The notes under the pieces: model-generated
The model's database searches: none
What the model was told of the DNA's origin: nothing
Seen by the model: the letters and a program-made list of their open reading frames with translations, nothing else
Part shown: piece by piece, positions 1 to 5,532 of the stretch
How the letters are laid out: each line of letters opens with the position of its first letter
How positions within the stretch are numbered: the stretch's first letter is position 1
Made by a program: the position numbers and the translations under genes
Source of the DNA: Pseudomonadota bacterium
Lineage (GTDB): Bacteria; Pseudomonadota; Gammaproteobacteria; Woeseiales; Woeseiaceae
NCBI GenBank assembly: GCA_027295475.1
Contig: JAPUKV010000025.1
Span: 1 to 11,429, forward strand
Direction of reading: 5' to 3'
DNA length: 11,429 nucleotides

Positions 1-299
1 TTCGGGATGGCGAGACCGTCAGGTCCTTTACATCGGCCGAGGGCCAGTGGTGGCGAAATCTTCGGGGAGGTGCCGATGTCGTGCTCCGCATCGAAGGCCG
101 GGATGCACCGTATCACGCCACCGCAGTGGAAAACACTCCGGAAGAGGTCAAGAAGTGGCTCCGATACTATCTCGACTTGTTCCCGCAGGACGCGGCCTAC
201 CATGATATACGTCTGAACAGAGACAAGAGCCCCGTATCAGAAGATCTGGAAAGAGCTTCACAAAACGCGATACTGGTCGAGGCAAAACCCATTCCTTAG
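1..299 (+). CDS. Partial (3' end) DUF385-type deazaflavin-dependent nitroreductase-like protein
   Basis: The reading frame is open from base 3 to the TAG at 297-299, giving about 98 C-terminal residues; the start lies outside the window. The visible protein contains SFTSAEGQWWRNLRGG followed by a beta-strand-like VVLRIEGR and a helical EEVKKWLRYYLDLFPQDA stretch. This matches my memory of the split-barrel DUF385 / F420H2-dependent nitroreductase-quinone reductase family (PF04075), where a W-x-x-N-L-R element is followed by strands that build the flavin or deazaflavin pocket. Family members reduce nitro compounds or quinones, or bind F420. F420 is not general in Gammaproteobacteria, so the cofactor here is open (F420 or a flavin). 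The gene abuts the methyltransferase downstream and the two are probably cotranscribed. The family call is recognition by motif only. Confidence 0.6.
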   Translation, partial: RDGETVRSFTSAEGQWWRNLRGGADVVLRIEGRDAPYHATAVENTPEEVKKWLRYYLDLFPQDAAYHDIRLNRDKSPVSEDLERASQNAILVEAKPIP

Positions 300-307
300 T
301 GACAACC

Positions 308-1120
308 ATGAATAGTGACGGCGACTATGAGGGGCTCGCGTGGCAAACCGGCATTTGGGACAAGATGTCGAATGTTTATCAGGAAGACGTCGATCATCGA
401 TTTGTTCCTGTCGTTGATGGTGTAATCGATCGGGCGGAAATAGCGCCCGGCGATCATGTTCTCGACCTGGGTACCGGTACGGGCTCGGTCGCCCTGCGCT
501 CGGCTTCCATGGTTGGGAATGAGGGCCGGGTCGTCGGCAATGACATTAGCCAGGATATGTTGCGCATCGCGACTCAGAAGGCAAACGAGTTGCACCTGAC
601 TAATATCGAGTTTCTGGAAGGTCGCGCAGAAAGTATCCCGGCAGAGGATTCATCCTTCGATGTCGTGCTGGCTTCATTGAGTCTTATGTATGTTATCGAT
701 CGAGGGGCTGCAGCACGTGAAATCGGCCGCGTGCTGCGGACCGGAGGACGTTTCGTCGCGGCAGTATGGGCCGCTCCGGATGAATGCGACATCGTACTGT
801 TTCAACAAACAGCAGGGAGCTTTGCACCGCCACCGCCCGTGCCAGGGGTCGGCCCGGGCGCGATGGCCGATCCCAATGAGTTCATTGGCCAATTGTCGCT
901 GTCAGGAATACAGGCCCAGGTTGAAGGCCAACTGCTCAGTTTTGAGTTCGATGACTTTGATTCCGCCTGGGACGTCCTTGCTGGTGTTACAACAGCAAGT
1001 CTGGCGTCGGATGTTCAGGAGCAGGCCAAGAATGCGGTCCGCAACCTCATGTGGAACGACGTTGCCGGACCTCGATCATTTCAGAACAAGACTCAATTCA
1101 TCGTCGGTCGAGTCCAATGA
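308..1120 (+). CDS. Class I SAM-dependent methyltransferase (methyltransferase domain 11/25 type)
   Basis: A protein of 270 aa from ATG 308, or 273 aa from GTG 299, which overlaps the preceding TAG by one base. Neither start has a clear Shine-Dalgarno, so translational coupling to the upstream gene is likely. Numbering from the GTG, the Rossmann motif I VLDLGTGTG lies at 54-62, the acidic end of strand 2 is in GNDIS (80-84, D82), an EGRAESIP segment is at 107-114 and motif IV FDVVLASLSLMYV at 120-132. This is the usual layout of UbiE/COQ5-like small-molecule methyltransferases, with a post-motif RVLRTGGRFVAAVW. The C-terminal third (about 160-273) differs from UbiE and is probably the substrate cap; the substrate cannot be inferred. 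Adjacency to a DUF385-type reductase hints at modification of a small aromatic, quinone or xenobiotic compound, but that is speculation. Confidence 0.85.
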   Translation: MNSDGDYEGLAWQTGIWDKMSNVYQEDVDHRFVPVVDGVIDRAEIAPGDHVLDLGTGTGSVALRSASMVGNEGRVVGNDISQDMLRIATQKANELHLTNIEFLEGRAESIPAEDSSFDVVLASLSLMYVIDRGAAAREIGRVLRTGGRFVAAVWAAPDECDIVLFQQTAGSFAPPPPVPGVGPGAMADPNEFIGQLSLSGIQAQVEGQLLSFEFDDFDSAWDVLAGVTTASLASDVQEQAKNAVRNLMWNDVAGPRSFQNKTQFIVGRVQ

Positions 1121-1215
1121 TTAGCGGTACTGACTAGGATTCCAACGGCGCTGGCTTACGCCTGCTATTCGCCGAAAGCGAACATTCACTCTACTGTTAA
1201 TTAAGGAATGACGTA

Positions 1216-1710
1216 ATGAATACGCAAGCCATTTTTGGATTACAATTTGTCTTAAGCCTGTTAGTGATAGCTCTGCTGTCCAAGTGGGTGCTGGCCCCTT
1301 GGTTGGCGAATCAATCACAACGCGAAGCGTTATTCTGGCTGGCCGTACCGCATGCGTTTCGCCACATTGGCATGGTTTTTCTTGTACCCGGCATCGTGGC
1401 GCAGCAACTCCCGGACTCGTTCGCGATACCCGCAGCGTATGGGGATTTGTTGACCGGTGTCCTCGCGTTGTTGGCCCTGATCTTGCTGCGAAGCGGATGG
1501 AAGGGTGCAATAGGGGCGGTGTGGCTCTTCAACGTTATTGGCACGGTTGATCTGCTCAATGCATTACGTCATGTGGAGGTAGCACCGAACTTCGGTGCAG
1601 CCTGGTACATACCGACGTTTTTGGTGCCGCTACTCCTGGTGACGCATTTCATGATCTTTGTCCGACTGCTGAAACCTGCGCCGAATCCGGAAAAACCCGC
1701 ATTAAAATAA
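1216..1710 (+). CDS. Conserved five-helix integral membrane protein, unknown function
   Basis: A 164-aa protein with an AAGGA ribosome site 8 nt before ATG 1216. It has about five hydrophobic segments, at residues 5-24, 38-62, 74-92, 97-117 and 130-151. Loops are short and there is a basic, proline-rich C-terminal tail (KPAPNPEKPALK), so it is an inner-membrane protein made almost only of helices. Segments such as PHAFRHIGMVFLVPGIV, AAYGDLLTGVLALLAL and FNVIGTVDLLNAL contain polar residues (His, Arg, Asp, Asn) inside the membrane spans. They are of the kind conserved in a widespread family usually left as hypothetical; I cannot attach a function. It lies 95 bp after the methyltransferase and has its own ribosome site, so it may be independently transcribed. 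Transcription probably ends at the hairpin at 1751-1784. Confidence 0.75.
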   Translation: MNTQAIFGLQFVLSLLVIALLSKWVLAPWLANQSQREALFWLAVPHAFRHIGMVFLVPGIVAQQLPDSFAIPAAYGDLLTGVLALLALILLRSGWKGAIGAVWLFNVIGTVDLLNALRHVEVAPNFGAAWYIPTFLVPLLLVTHFMIFVRLLKPAPNPEKPALK

Positions 1711-1750
1711 GAGTCAGAGCCCGATTCCCAAGGGTCCGCTTTGGGCCAGT

Positions 1751-1784
1751 AAAAAAGGGCAAGACCTGCAGGCCCCGCCCTTTT
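1751..1784. terminator. Bidirectional Rho-independent terminator between convergent genes
   Basis: An A6 run (1751-1756) leads into GGGC (1757-1760), a 16-nt interior containing the palindrome CCTGCAGG, then GCCC (1777-1780) and TTTT (1781-1784). AAAAGGGC pairs with GCCCTTTT. Read on the + strand it gives a hairpin followed by U4, ending the membrane-protein gene (stop 1710). Read on the - strand it is followed by U6 and can end cspA (stop 1851). Confidence 0.75.
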
Positions 1785-1813
1785 AGTCCTCAATCCCTAA
1801 GGAGTGTGAGGCT

Positions 1814-1839
1814 GGCCTGCAACGCATTCATTGCAAGCC
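1814..1839 (-). other. Stem-loop in the cspA 3' untranslated region
   Basis: GGC-C-TGCAA (1814-1822) and TTGCA-A-GCC (1831-1839) pair over nine positions with a single C/A mismatch, enclosing an 8-nt loop. It begins 12 nt past the cspA stop codon (- strand) and has no U-run of its own, so it is more likely a 3'-end stabilising hairpin upstream of the true terminator than a terminator itself. Confidence 0.45.
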
Positions 1840-1850
1840 GTATCGCGCAA

Positions 1851-2057
1851 TTAAAGCGCTACGATGTTCTCTGCCTGCGGGCCTTTCTGGCCCTGTGTAA
1901 CATTGAACTCGACTTTTTGGCCTTCAACCAGGGTTTTGAAACCATCGCCAGCAATAGCGCTGTAGTGGGCAAAAACGTCGGGACCAGATTCCTGCTCGAT
2001 AAAGCCAAAACCTTTGGATTCGTTGAACCATTTAACGGTGCCGGTAGTATTAGACAT
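1851..2057 (-). CDS. CspA-family cold-shock protein
   Basis: A 68-aa protein, the normal size for a single cold-shock domain. It binds single-stranded RNA and DNA and acts as an RNA chaperone in the cytoplasm. The protein shows the N-terminal [16 protein letters not shown], which contains RNP1 (KGFGFI, residues 15-20), then RNP2 (VFAHYS, 28-33). It ends with the strand-5 pattern GPQAENI. The aromatic binding face (W, F, F, F, H) is complete. The start is fixed by an AGGA ribosome site 7 nt before ATG 2057. A strong promoter lies at 2213-2240 and gives a leader of about 150 nt, similar in length to the regulatory leaders of cold-inducible csp genes, although no copy of the E. coli cold box was recognised. 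Which csp paralogue this is cannot be told from sequence alone. Confidence 0.95.
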   Translation of the reverse strand: MSNTTGTVKWFNESKGFGFIEQESGPDVFAHYSAIAGDGFKTLVEGQKVEFNVTQGQKGPQAENIVAL

Positions 2058-2206
2058 AGTTTTATCCTATTAAATCAAGAGTAATTAAAGCCTTTTAACA
2101 AGGCCATTTGGCTGGAAGTATTGCTATTACTTATGAAGAACAGGACGAGGTATTAAAGAAGGGACATCGAAATGGTGCACATAAATATAAGACGAACTTT
2201 CAAGCT
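2058..2206 (-). promoter_or_regulatory. Long AT-rich 5' leader of cspA
   Basis: About 149 nt lie between the predicted start site and ATG 2057. Near the coding end is a small hairpin, GCCTT (2104-2100 on the - strand) pairing with AAGGC (2094-2090), followed by an AT-rich stretch and the AGGA ribosome site. In E. coli cspA a leader of similar length acts as an RNA thermosensor. Whether this leader does so is inferred only from its length and position. Confidence 0.45.
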
Positions 2207-2212
2207 GGCCGC

Positions 2213-2240
2213 ATTATATACGGCAATATCCCGTAGTCAA
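2213..2240 (-). promoter_or_regulatory. Sigma70-type promoter of cspA
   Basis: On the - strand TTGACT (2240-2235), a 16-nt spacer and a perfect TATAAT (2218-2213) are visible. The predicted transcription start is near 2206, giving a leader of about 150 nt before ATG 2057. The promoter sits just beyond the terminator of the vWA operon, so cspA appears to be an independent unit. Confidence 0.8.
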
Positions 2241-2256
2241 TGAGTTTTACGGGCAA

Positions 2257-2284
2257 TAAAAAACGGGGCCGCTTGCGACCCCGT
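2257..2284 (-). terminator. Strong Rho-independent terminator of the pspA-like/membrane/vWA operon
   Basis: On the - strand ACGGGGTCG pairs with CGGCCCCGT around a CAAG loop (2284-2263), and T6 follows immediately (2263-2258). It starts 25 nt after the vWA stop codon. One G-T wobble is allowed; otherwise the stem is perfect. Confidence 0.9.
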
Positions 2285-2308
2285 CTATTGAGCTCGATAT
2301 GCCGTCGA

Positions 2309-3499
2309 TCAGTATTCCGGACCGTCGCTGTACTCGAGCCCGGCTTTGCCAGCCTGCTCGCTGACAGCGTCATAGATCTTCTGATCCAGTGAGTCTTTGA
2401 AGCCACCGGCTTCTTCGACTTTCTTGGAGATATAGCTGTCGCGGTCTTCTGCGAGTTCACGTATCTGCCGCTGCAGGTCGACTCGCTCGCCGGCGAGTCG
2501 TGCGACGTACGCTTCCTGTTCCGCCGGCGCCAAAGGCTTCAGTGCCGCGGGCAGCTCGGCCTCGTCGAGTTCGTCGAGCTTGATGGCTCCCCTGGCGATG
2601 CCGTCGACCAGTTCATTCTCACCCAGGAGATTCGCCGTGCCGGCTGCCGACATATTGAACGCAGCGCGACGTGCACGGGATTCAACCGATGAACCCTTAT
2701 GCAGTTTGTCGGTAGCCGCGACCTTACTCGCCATTTTTTCCTTTTCCTCGTCGCTGCCGTAGTACAGCCGCGTGTCGTCAAGCCTTGCCGACAAGGTGGC
2801 GATCTCTGCGTCAAACGGGGTCGTCATTGCAACCGCGCTGCCCGCCTGGTCTACCTGGAAGAACTTGCCATGGCCGAGGCTCGCGATCTGCGTCCAGGGC
2901 CCGGCGGTGGTCGGAATTTCACCGCATTGAATCGTGTTGATCACGATGCCTTTCTCCAACGCAGCTGTCACGATCTCCGGATACTGCACCTCGTCCTGGT
3001 AGTCCATGTGCGGTGGTGCATCGCCGATCAGGAACACGACCTGGTAGGCCTGTGAGTCCTGACTCCAGGAGATATTGTGCACGGCTTCGTACAGCGCCTG
3101 ATTCACGCTCTCGGGCGTGTCGCCGCCACCATCCGCCTGAAAGTCCATCAGCGTGGCATAAACGGAATCCAGATCATCGGACAGATCCACGACTTTGGTG
3201 ACGTAGCGATCACCGCGGTCACGATAGGCGACCAGGCCGATGCGAATCTCAGGCGTCGGCTGTGCCGATGCCATCGTTGTGGCGATTGACCAGATCTTGT
3301 CCTTCGCGGTCTGAATCAGGCCACTCATGCTGCCGGTCGTATCGAGCACGAACACGACGTCTATTTTGGGAATGCCAGCAGGCGCAACGATGTGCTCGAT
3401 CGGAGTAGTGCCAATATGCCTGGCATTGAGTGATGGATAATAAATCACCGCACCCAGTGTTAGTGCGAACAGGGCAAGCCCTAAGATTTTGCTTTTCAT
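2309..3499 (-). CDS. Exported/membrane-anchored von Willebrand factor A (vWA) domain protein
   Basis: A 396-aa protein. ATG 3499 is chosen because AGAGGA lies 7 nt upstream and the hydrophobic signal or anchor (residues 3-21) begins there; the frame stays open further upstream but that part is shadow of the preceding gene. The vWA domain spans about 45-230 with a complete MIDAS metal site: DTTGSMS (53-59), T128 in GGGDTPE and D160 in LIGDAPPH. Such domains bind a divalent cation and mediate protein contacts. The C-terminal region (about 235-396) is charged and helix-rich, with a coiled-coil-like stretch at 325-365. There is no LPXTG or second membrane segment, so it is probably periplasmic, tethered by its N-terminus or released. 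It is last in the operon after the PspA-like and membrane proteins, 40 nt behind the latter, which suggests a joint envelope function. The partner is unknown. Confidence 0.9.
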   Translation of the reverse strand: MKSKILGLALFALTLGAVIYYPSLNARHIGTTPIEHIVAPAGIPKIDVVFVLDTTGSMSGLIQTAKDKIWSIATTMASAQPTPEIRIGLVAYRDRGDRYVTKVVDLSDDLDSVYATLMDFQADGGGDTPESVNQALYEAVHNISWSQDSQAYQVVFLIGDAPPHMDYQDEVQYPEIVTAALEKGIVINTIQCGEIPTTAGPWTQIASLGHGKFFQVDQAGSAVAMTTPFDAEIATLSARLDDTRLYYGSDEEKEKMASKVAATDKLHKGSSVESRARRAAFNMSAAGTANLLGENELVDGIARGAIKLDELDEAELPAALKPLAPAEQEAYVARLAGERVDLQRQIRELAEDRDSYISKKVEEAGGFKDSLDQKIYDAVSEQAGKAGLEYSDGPEY

Positions 3500-3539
3500 G
3501 ATGATGTCCTCTTGTCCTATATATAAGGTGTAAAAATAT

Positions 3540-4106
3540 CTATTGGGTAAACAGCTGGGCAAGGGCCGCATCGGCCTGACGCCTGGCACGCTCGAAGTTC
3601 TCGCTGTCGGCTGGCGTGTTCTGTAGCGGCTTCGCTGTCCGCTGCACTGCCGGCGGAATCGCCACGAACAGCGCCTGCACCAGGAAGAAACACCAGGTCG
3701 CGAGGAACACGCTGCCCGAACGGGTAATCGCCCAGACTGCGGCCGAGACACTCAAAGCGCCCAAACCGAGATCCATCAGCGCCGGCATCACGCCGGAATA
3801 GAAGTAAAGGGAGCGAACAAGCCAAATGGTGCCGACATGTACCATCAGATACAGCGGTAACGGTGGTGCAACCCACCAGGTGATTGCCGCCATCGCGGTC
3901 CAAAGCGTCAACGTGGTGATGCGGCCTACCCGTTCTGCCGTGCGATTCAGCAAGTACAGGAGGTAAGCCAGCCCCAGCAAGGGGATGACCAGGCGAACGA
4001 CCGCGCCGAGGCCAACGAACGGCGTCAGCGTGGCGACGATGGCACTGGCGAAGAAGCCCAGAACTGCGGCCACGACAACGCCGTTAAAAAAGGTAGGCCG
4101 CTTCAT
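3540..4106 (-). CDS. Six-helix inner-membrane protein in PspA-like operon, unknown function
   Basis: A 188-aa protein whose ATG overlaps the stop codon of the PspA-like gene (ATGA, 4106-4103), a sign of coupled translation. It has about six hydrophobic segments, near residues 8-27, 32-53, 63-82, 83-105, 111-128 and 132-150. A soluble, charged C-terminal tail (about 152-188, including ENFERARRQADAALAQLF) is predicted helical and probably cytoplasmic. I do not recognise a named family; it is not PspB or PspC by length or pattern. Its position between a cytosolic PspA homologue and a periplasmic vWA protein suggests that it links them across the inner membrane. That is inference from gene order. 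The tail could be a docking helix for the PspA-like protein, which a structure prediction could test. Confidence 0.75.
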   Translation of the reverse strand: MKRPTFFNGVVVAAVLGFFASAIVATLTPFVGLGAVVRLVIPLLGLAYLLYLLNRTAERVGRITTLTLWTAMAAITWWVAPPLPLYLMVHVGTIWLVRSLYFYSGVMPALMDLGLGALSVSAAVWAITRSGSVFLATWCFFLVQALFVAIPPAVQRTAKPLQNTPADSENFERARRQADAALAQLFTQ

Positions 4107-4651
4107 GACTGACCCCTTGCGGTTTTCTCACGAAGAAAAGCGACTTCCACTTCGTCGTCGCCCACTCGCAGCTCCCGTGCCATCCAGGCGATGTCATCGA
4201 ACTCCGATGCGCCACCTGCCGGTACGCGTTGTGCAAAGAGCTCTGCTTTTTGCCGAAGGCCCTCGAGCGTTGCCCGGTTCTCGTCGAGCATGGCACACTG
4301 CTCGGTCAGGTATTTCTCAGAAGCGCTGTGTTTCGCAGTCAGTCGCTTCGACAGGCGCGCTGCCTCGAGTTTCTTCCTGATCAGGCCTTTGGCCAGGTCG
4401 TCCTTCGCCGATTCGAAACAAAGATCCAGTTCCTCATCGATCTCGGAAAGCTTGCTGTCGATTTCGCTGTTGCGTGTCGCCAGCGCTTCCTGGTCATGCG
4501 TACACACTCTGATGCGCTGCTCGGTCTCGACCAGATCGTCTTCCATCTCCCGAATGGCTTGCTTTAGAAGCTGCTCGGGCTCTTCGATCTGGTCCAAAAC
4601 GGCATGAAAGTCCGCCTTGAACAGCCGCGATATGCGGTTGATAAGTGCCAT
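4103..4651 (-). CDS. PspA/IM30-family (phage-shock, ESCRT-III-like) protein
   Basis: A 182-aa, almost wholly helical and highly charged protein. ATG 4651 has AAGGAG 8 nt upstream. Similarity to PspA is clearest at the N-terminus: a short amphipathic segment (MALINRISRLFKADFHAVLD), then EEPEQLLKQAIREMEDDLVE (about 23-42), which carries the family's P-x-x-L-x(n)-I-x-E-M-E-D-x-L-V pattern. A long helical hairpin follows at about 43-140. PspA and Vipp1 are cytosolic ESCRT-III-like proteins that bind stressed inner membrane through the N-terminal helix and polymerise on it. At 182 aa this one is about 40 residues shorter than E. coli PspA (222 aa). Its tail has an acidic, proline/glycine-broken segment (142-170) instead of the last PspA helices. 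It is first in an operon with a membrane protein and a vWA protein, and no pspF or sigma54 element was seen, so regulation differs from the classical psp operon. Confidence 0.85.
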   Translation of the reverse strand: MALINRISRLFKADFHAVLDQIEEPEQLLKQAIREMEDDLVETEQRIRVCTHDQEALATRNSEIDSKLSEIDEELDLCFESAKDDLAKGLIRKKLEAARLSKRLTAKHSASEKYLTEQCAMLDENRATLEGLRQKAELFAQRVPAGGASEFDDIAWMARELRVGDDEVEVAFLREKTARGQS

Positions 4652-4679
4652 GATGTTGTCTCCTTCCAGCTTGATGGAC

Positions 4680-4689
4680 GAAATATTTC
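4680..4689. repeat. 10-bp perfect palindrome in pspA-like leader
   Basis: GAAATATTTC is a perfect inverted repeat located 28 bp upstream of the pspA-like ATG and just upstream of its ribosome site. It could be a protein-binding site, but a 10-bp AT-rich palindrome can also arise by chance. Confidence 0.3.
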
Positions 4690-4756
4690 AATGGCACAAA
4701 TGGTAGAGAGGAACGCCGGCACACTTAAGACACGAACGCGTAAAACTTGCAGCACA

Positions 4757-4778
4757 AAATTTACAAGAACTTTACAAG
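4757..4778. promoter_or_regulatory. Tandem 11-bp direct repeat, candidate operator for the adjacent OmpR-family regulator
   Basis: AAATTTACAAG (4757-4767) is followed without a gap by AACTTTACAAG (4768-4778); 10 of 11 bases are identical, including the whole core TTTACAAG. Head-to-tail half-sites spaced 11 bp apart, one helical turn, are the usual binding arrangement of OmpR/PhoB-family regulators. On the - strand the same bases read GTAAA-N6-GTAAA, which resembles the E. coli CpxR box. The repeat lies in the divergent region between the pspA-like operon and the regulator gene, so it could control either side or both. Confidence 0.65.
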
Positions 4779-4793
4779 CGATCGCTGATCTGA
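4767..4793 (+). promoter_or_regulatory. Candidate sigma-E/ECF-type promoter for the response regulator-kinase operon
   Basis: GAACTT (4767-4772), a 16-nt spacer and TCTGA (4789-4793) match the classical sigma-E consensus in both hexamer sequence and spacing. The predicted start near 4799-4801 leaves a leader of about 20 nt before GTG 4821. The -35 element is formed partly by the second copy of the tandem repeat, so bound regulator would compete with or contact the polymerase. No equally good sigma70 promoter was seen for this operon. Confidence 0.55.
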
Positions 4794-4820
4794 CTCGCGC
4801 AAACTGCTAGCCTAGACTGC

Positions 4821-5528
4821 GTGAATAAGCGATCGATCAGCATTCTGGTCGTGGAAGATGAAGAGGCCATCCGCTCCGGCCTCATCGACGTGTTCGTCTT
4901 CCACGGCTACGACGTGGACAGCGCCGACAACGGACCGGAGGGCCTCGAGAAAGCACTGACGGGCAAGTTCGACCTGATATTGCTCGACATCATGCTGCCC
5001 GGCATGGATGGCTTTGAAATCTGTAATGCGATACGCGCCAAAGACCGAAATCAGCCCATCATCATGCTGACCGCCAAGACTTCGGATGAGGAGATCATCC
5101 AGGGCTTGAAACTCGGCGCCGACGACTACGTCGCCAAGCCCTTTTCCATCCAGCAGCTGGTTCTTCGTATCGAGGCGGTCCTGCGACGGTCCCGGATCGG
5201 CATCGAGCAGGCCAGAACCATCAGCCTCAGCAATAACGTGCAAATAGATACCGAGAACCTCACCGGCCAGAACGGTGCTGAGACACTCACCTTCACCAGG
5301 CGCGAGATCGAGATCCTGAGTTACCTGGCGGCTAATTCTACAAGGCCCGTTCCGAGAGATGAATTATTAACAAAAGTATGGGGTTATGCTAGAAACCTCG
5401 AAATAGAAACACGTACGGTCGACATCCATATTGCGAAACTCAGGCGCAAGATCGAGATCAATCCCAAGGAACCGGCGGGCCTCATCACGGTCCGCGGTGC
5501 CGGTTACCGGCTGCTGACGGCGGACTAG
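4821..5528 (+). CDS. OmpR-family two-component response regulator
   Basis: A 235-aa protein with a receiver domain at about 7-122 and a winged-helix DNA-binding domain at about 135-234. Receiver residues are complete: acidic pair E12/D13, phosphoacceptor D56 (LLDIMLPGMDG), switch T84 and K106 in the KPF motif. The wing region shows the recognition helix in TRTVDIHIAKLRRKI (197-211) and the terminal VRGAGYRL. It starts at GTG 4821: a TGA at 4791-4793 closes the frame upstream and the next ATG falls inside the receiver domain. There is no clear Shine-Dalgarno. The cognate kinase follows after 4 nt. The tandem 11-bp repeat in its own upstream region is the natural candidate binding site, implying autoregulation together with control of the divergent pspA-like operon. 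Confidence 0.93.
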   Translation: MNKRSISILVVEDEEAIRSGLIDVFVFHGYDVDSADNGPEGLEKALTGKFDLILLDIMLPGMDGFEICNAIRAKDRNQPIIMLTAKTSDEEIIQGLKLGADDYVAKPFSIQQLVLRIEAVLRRSRIGIEQARTISLSNNVQIDTENLTGQNGAETLTFTRREIEILSYLAANSTRPVPRDELLTKVWGYARNLEIETRTVDIHIAKLRRKIEINPKEPAGLITVRGAGYRLLTAD

Positions 5529-5532
5529 CAAA

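Noticed and set aside
1806..2084. 92-residue reading frame on the + strand across cspA
   Set aside because: It is the antisense shadow of the clearly recognisable cold-shock gene and has no supporting signals.
3500..3751. Longer vWA protein starting upstream at about 3751
   Set aside because: The added 84 residues are arginine/serine-rich frame-shadow of the membrane-protein gene, while ATG 3499 has a good ribosome site and starts a signal-like sequence.
4652..4820. Sigma54 (-24/-12) promoter as in classical psp operons
   Set aside because: TGGCAC occurs at 4692-4697 but without a correctly spaced TTGC element, and it lies on the strand opposite to the pspA-like operon.
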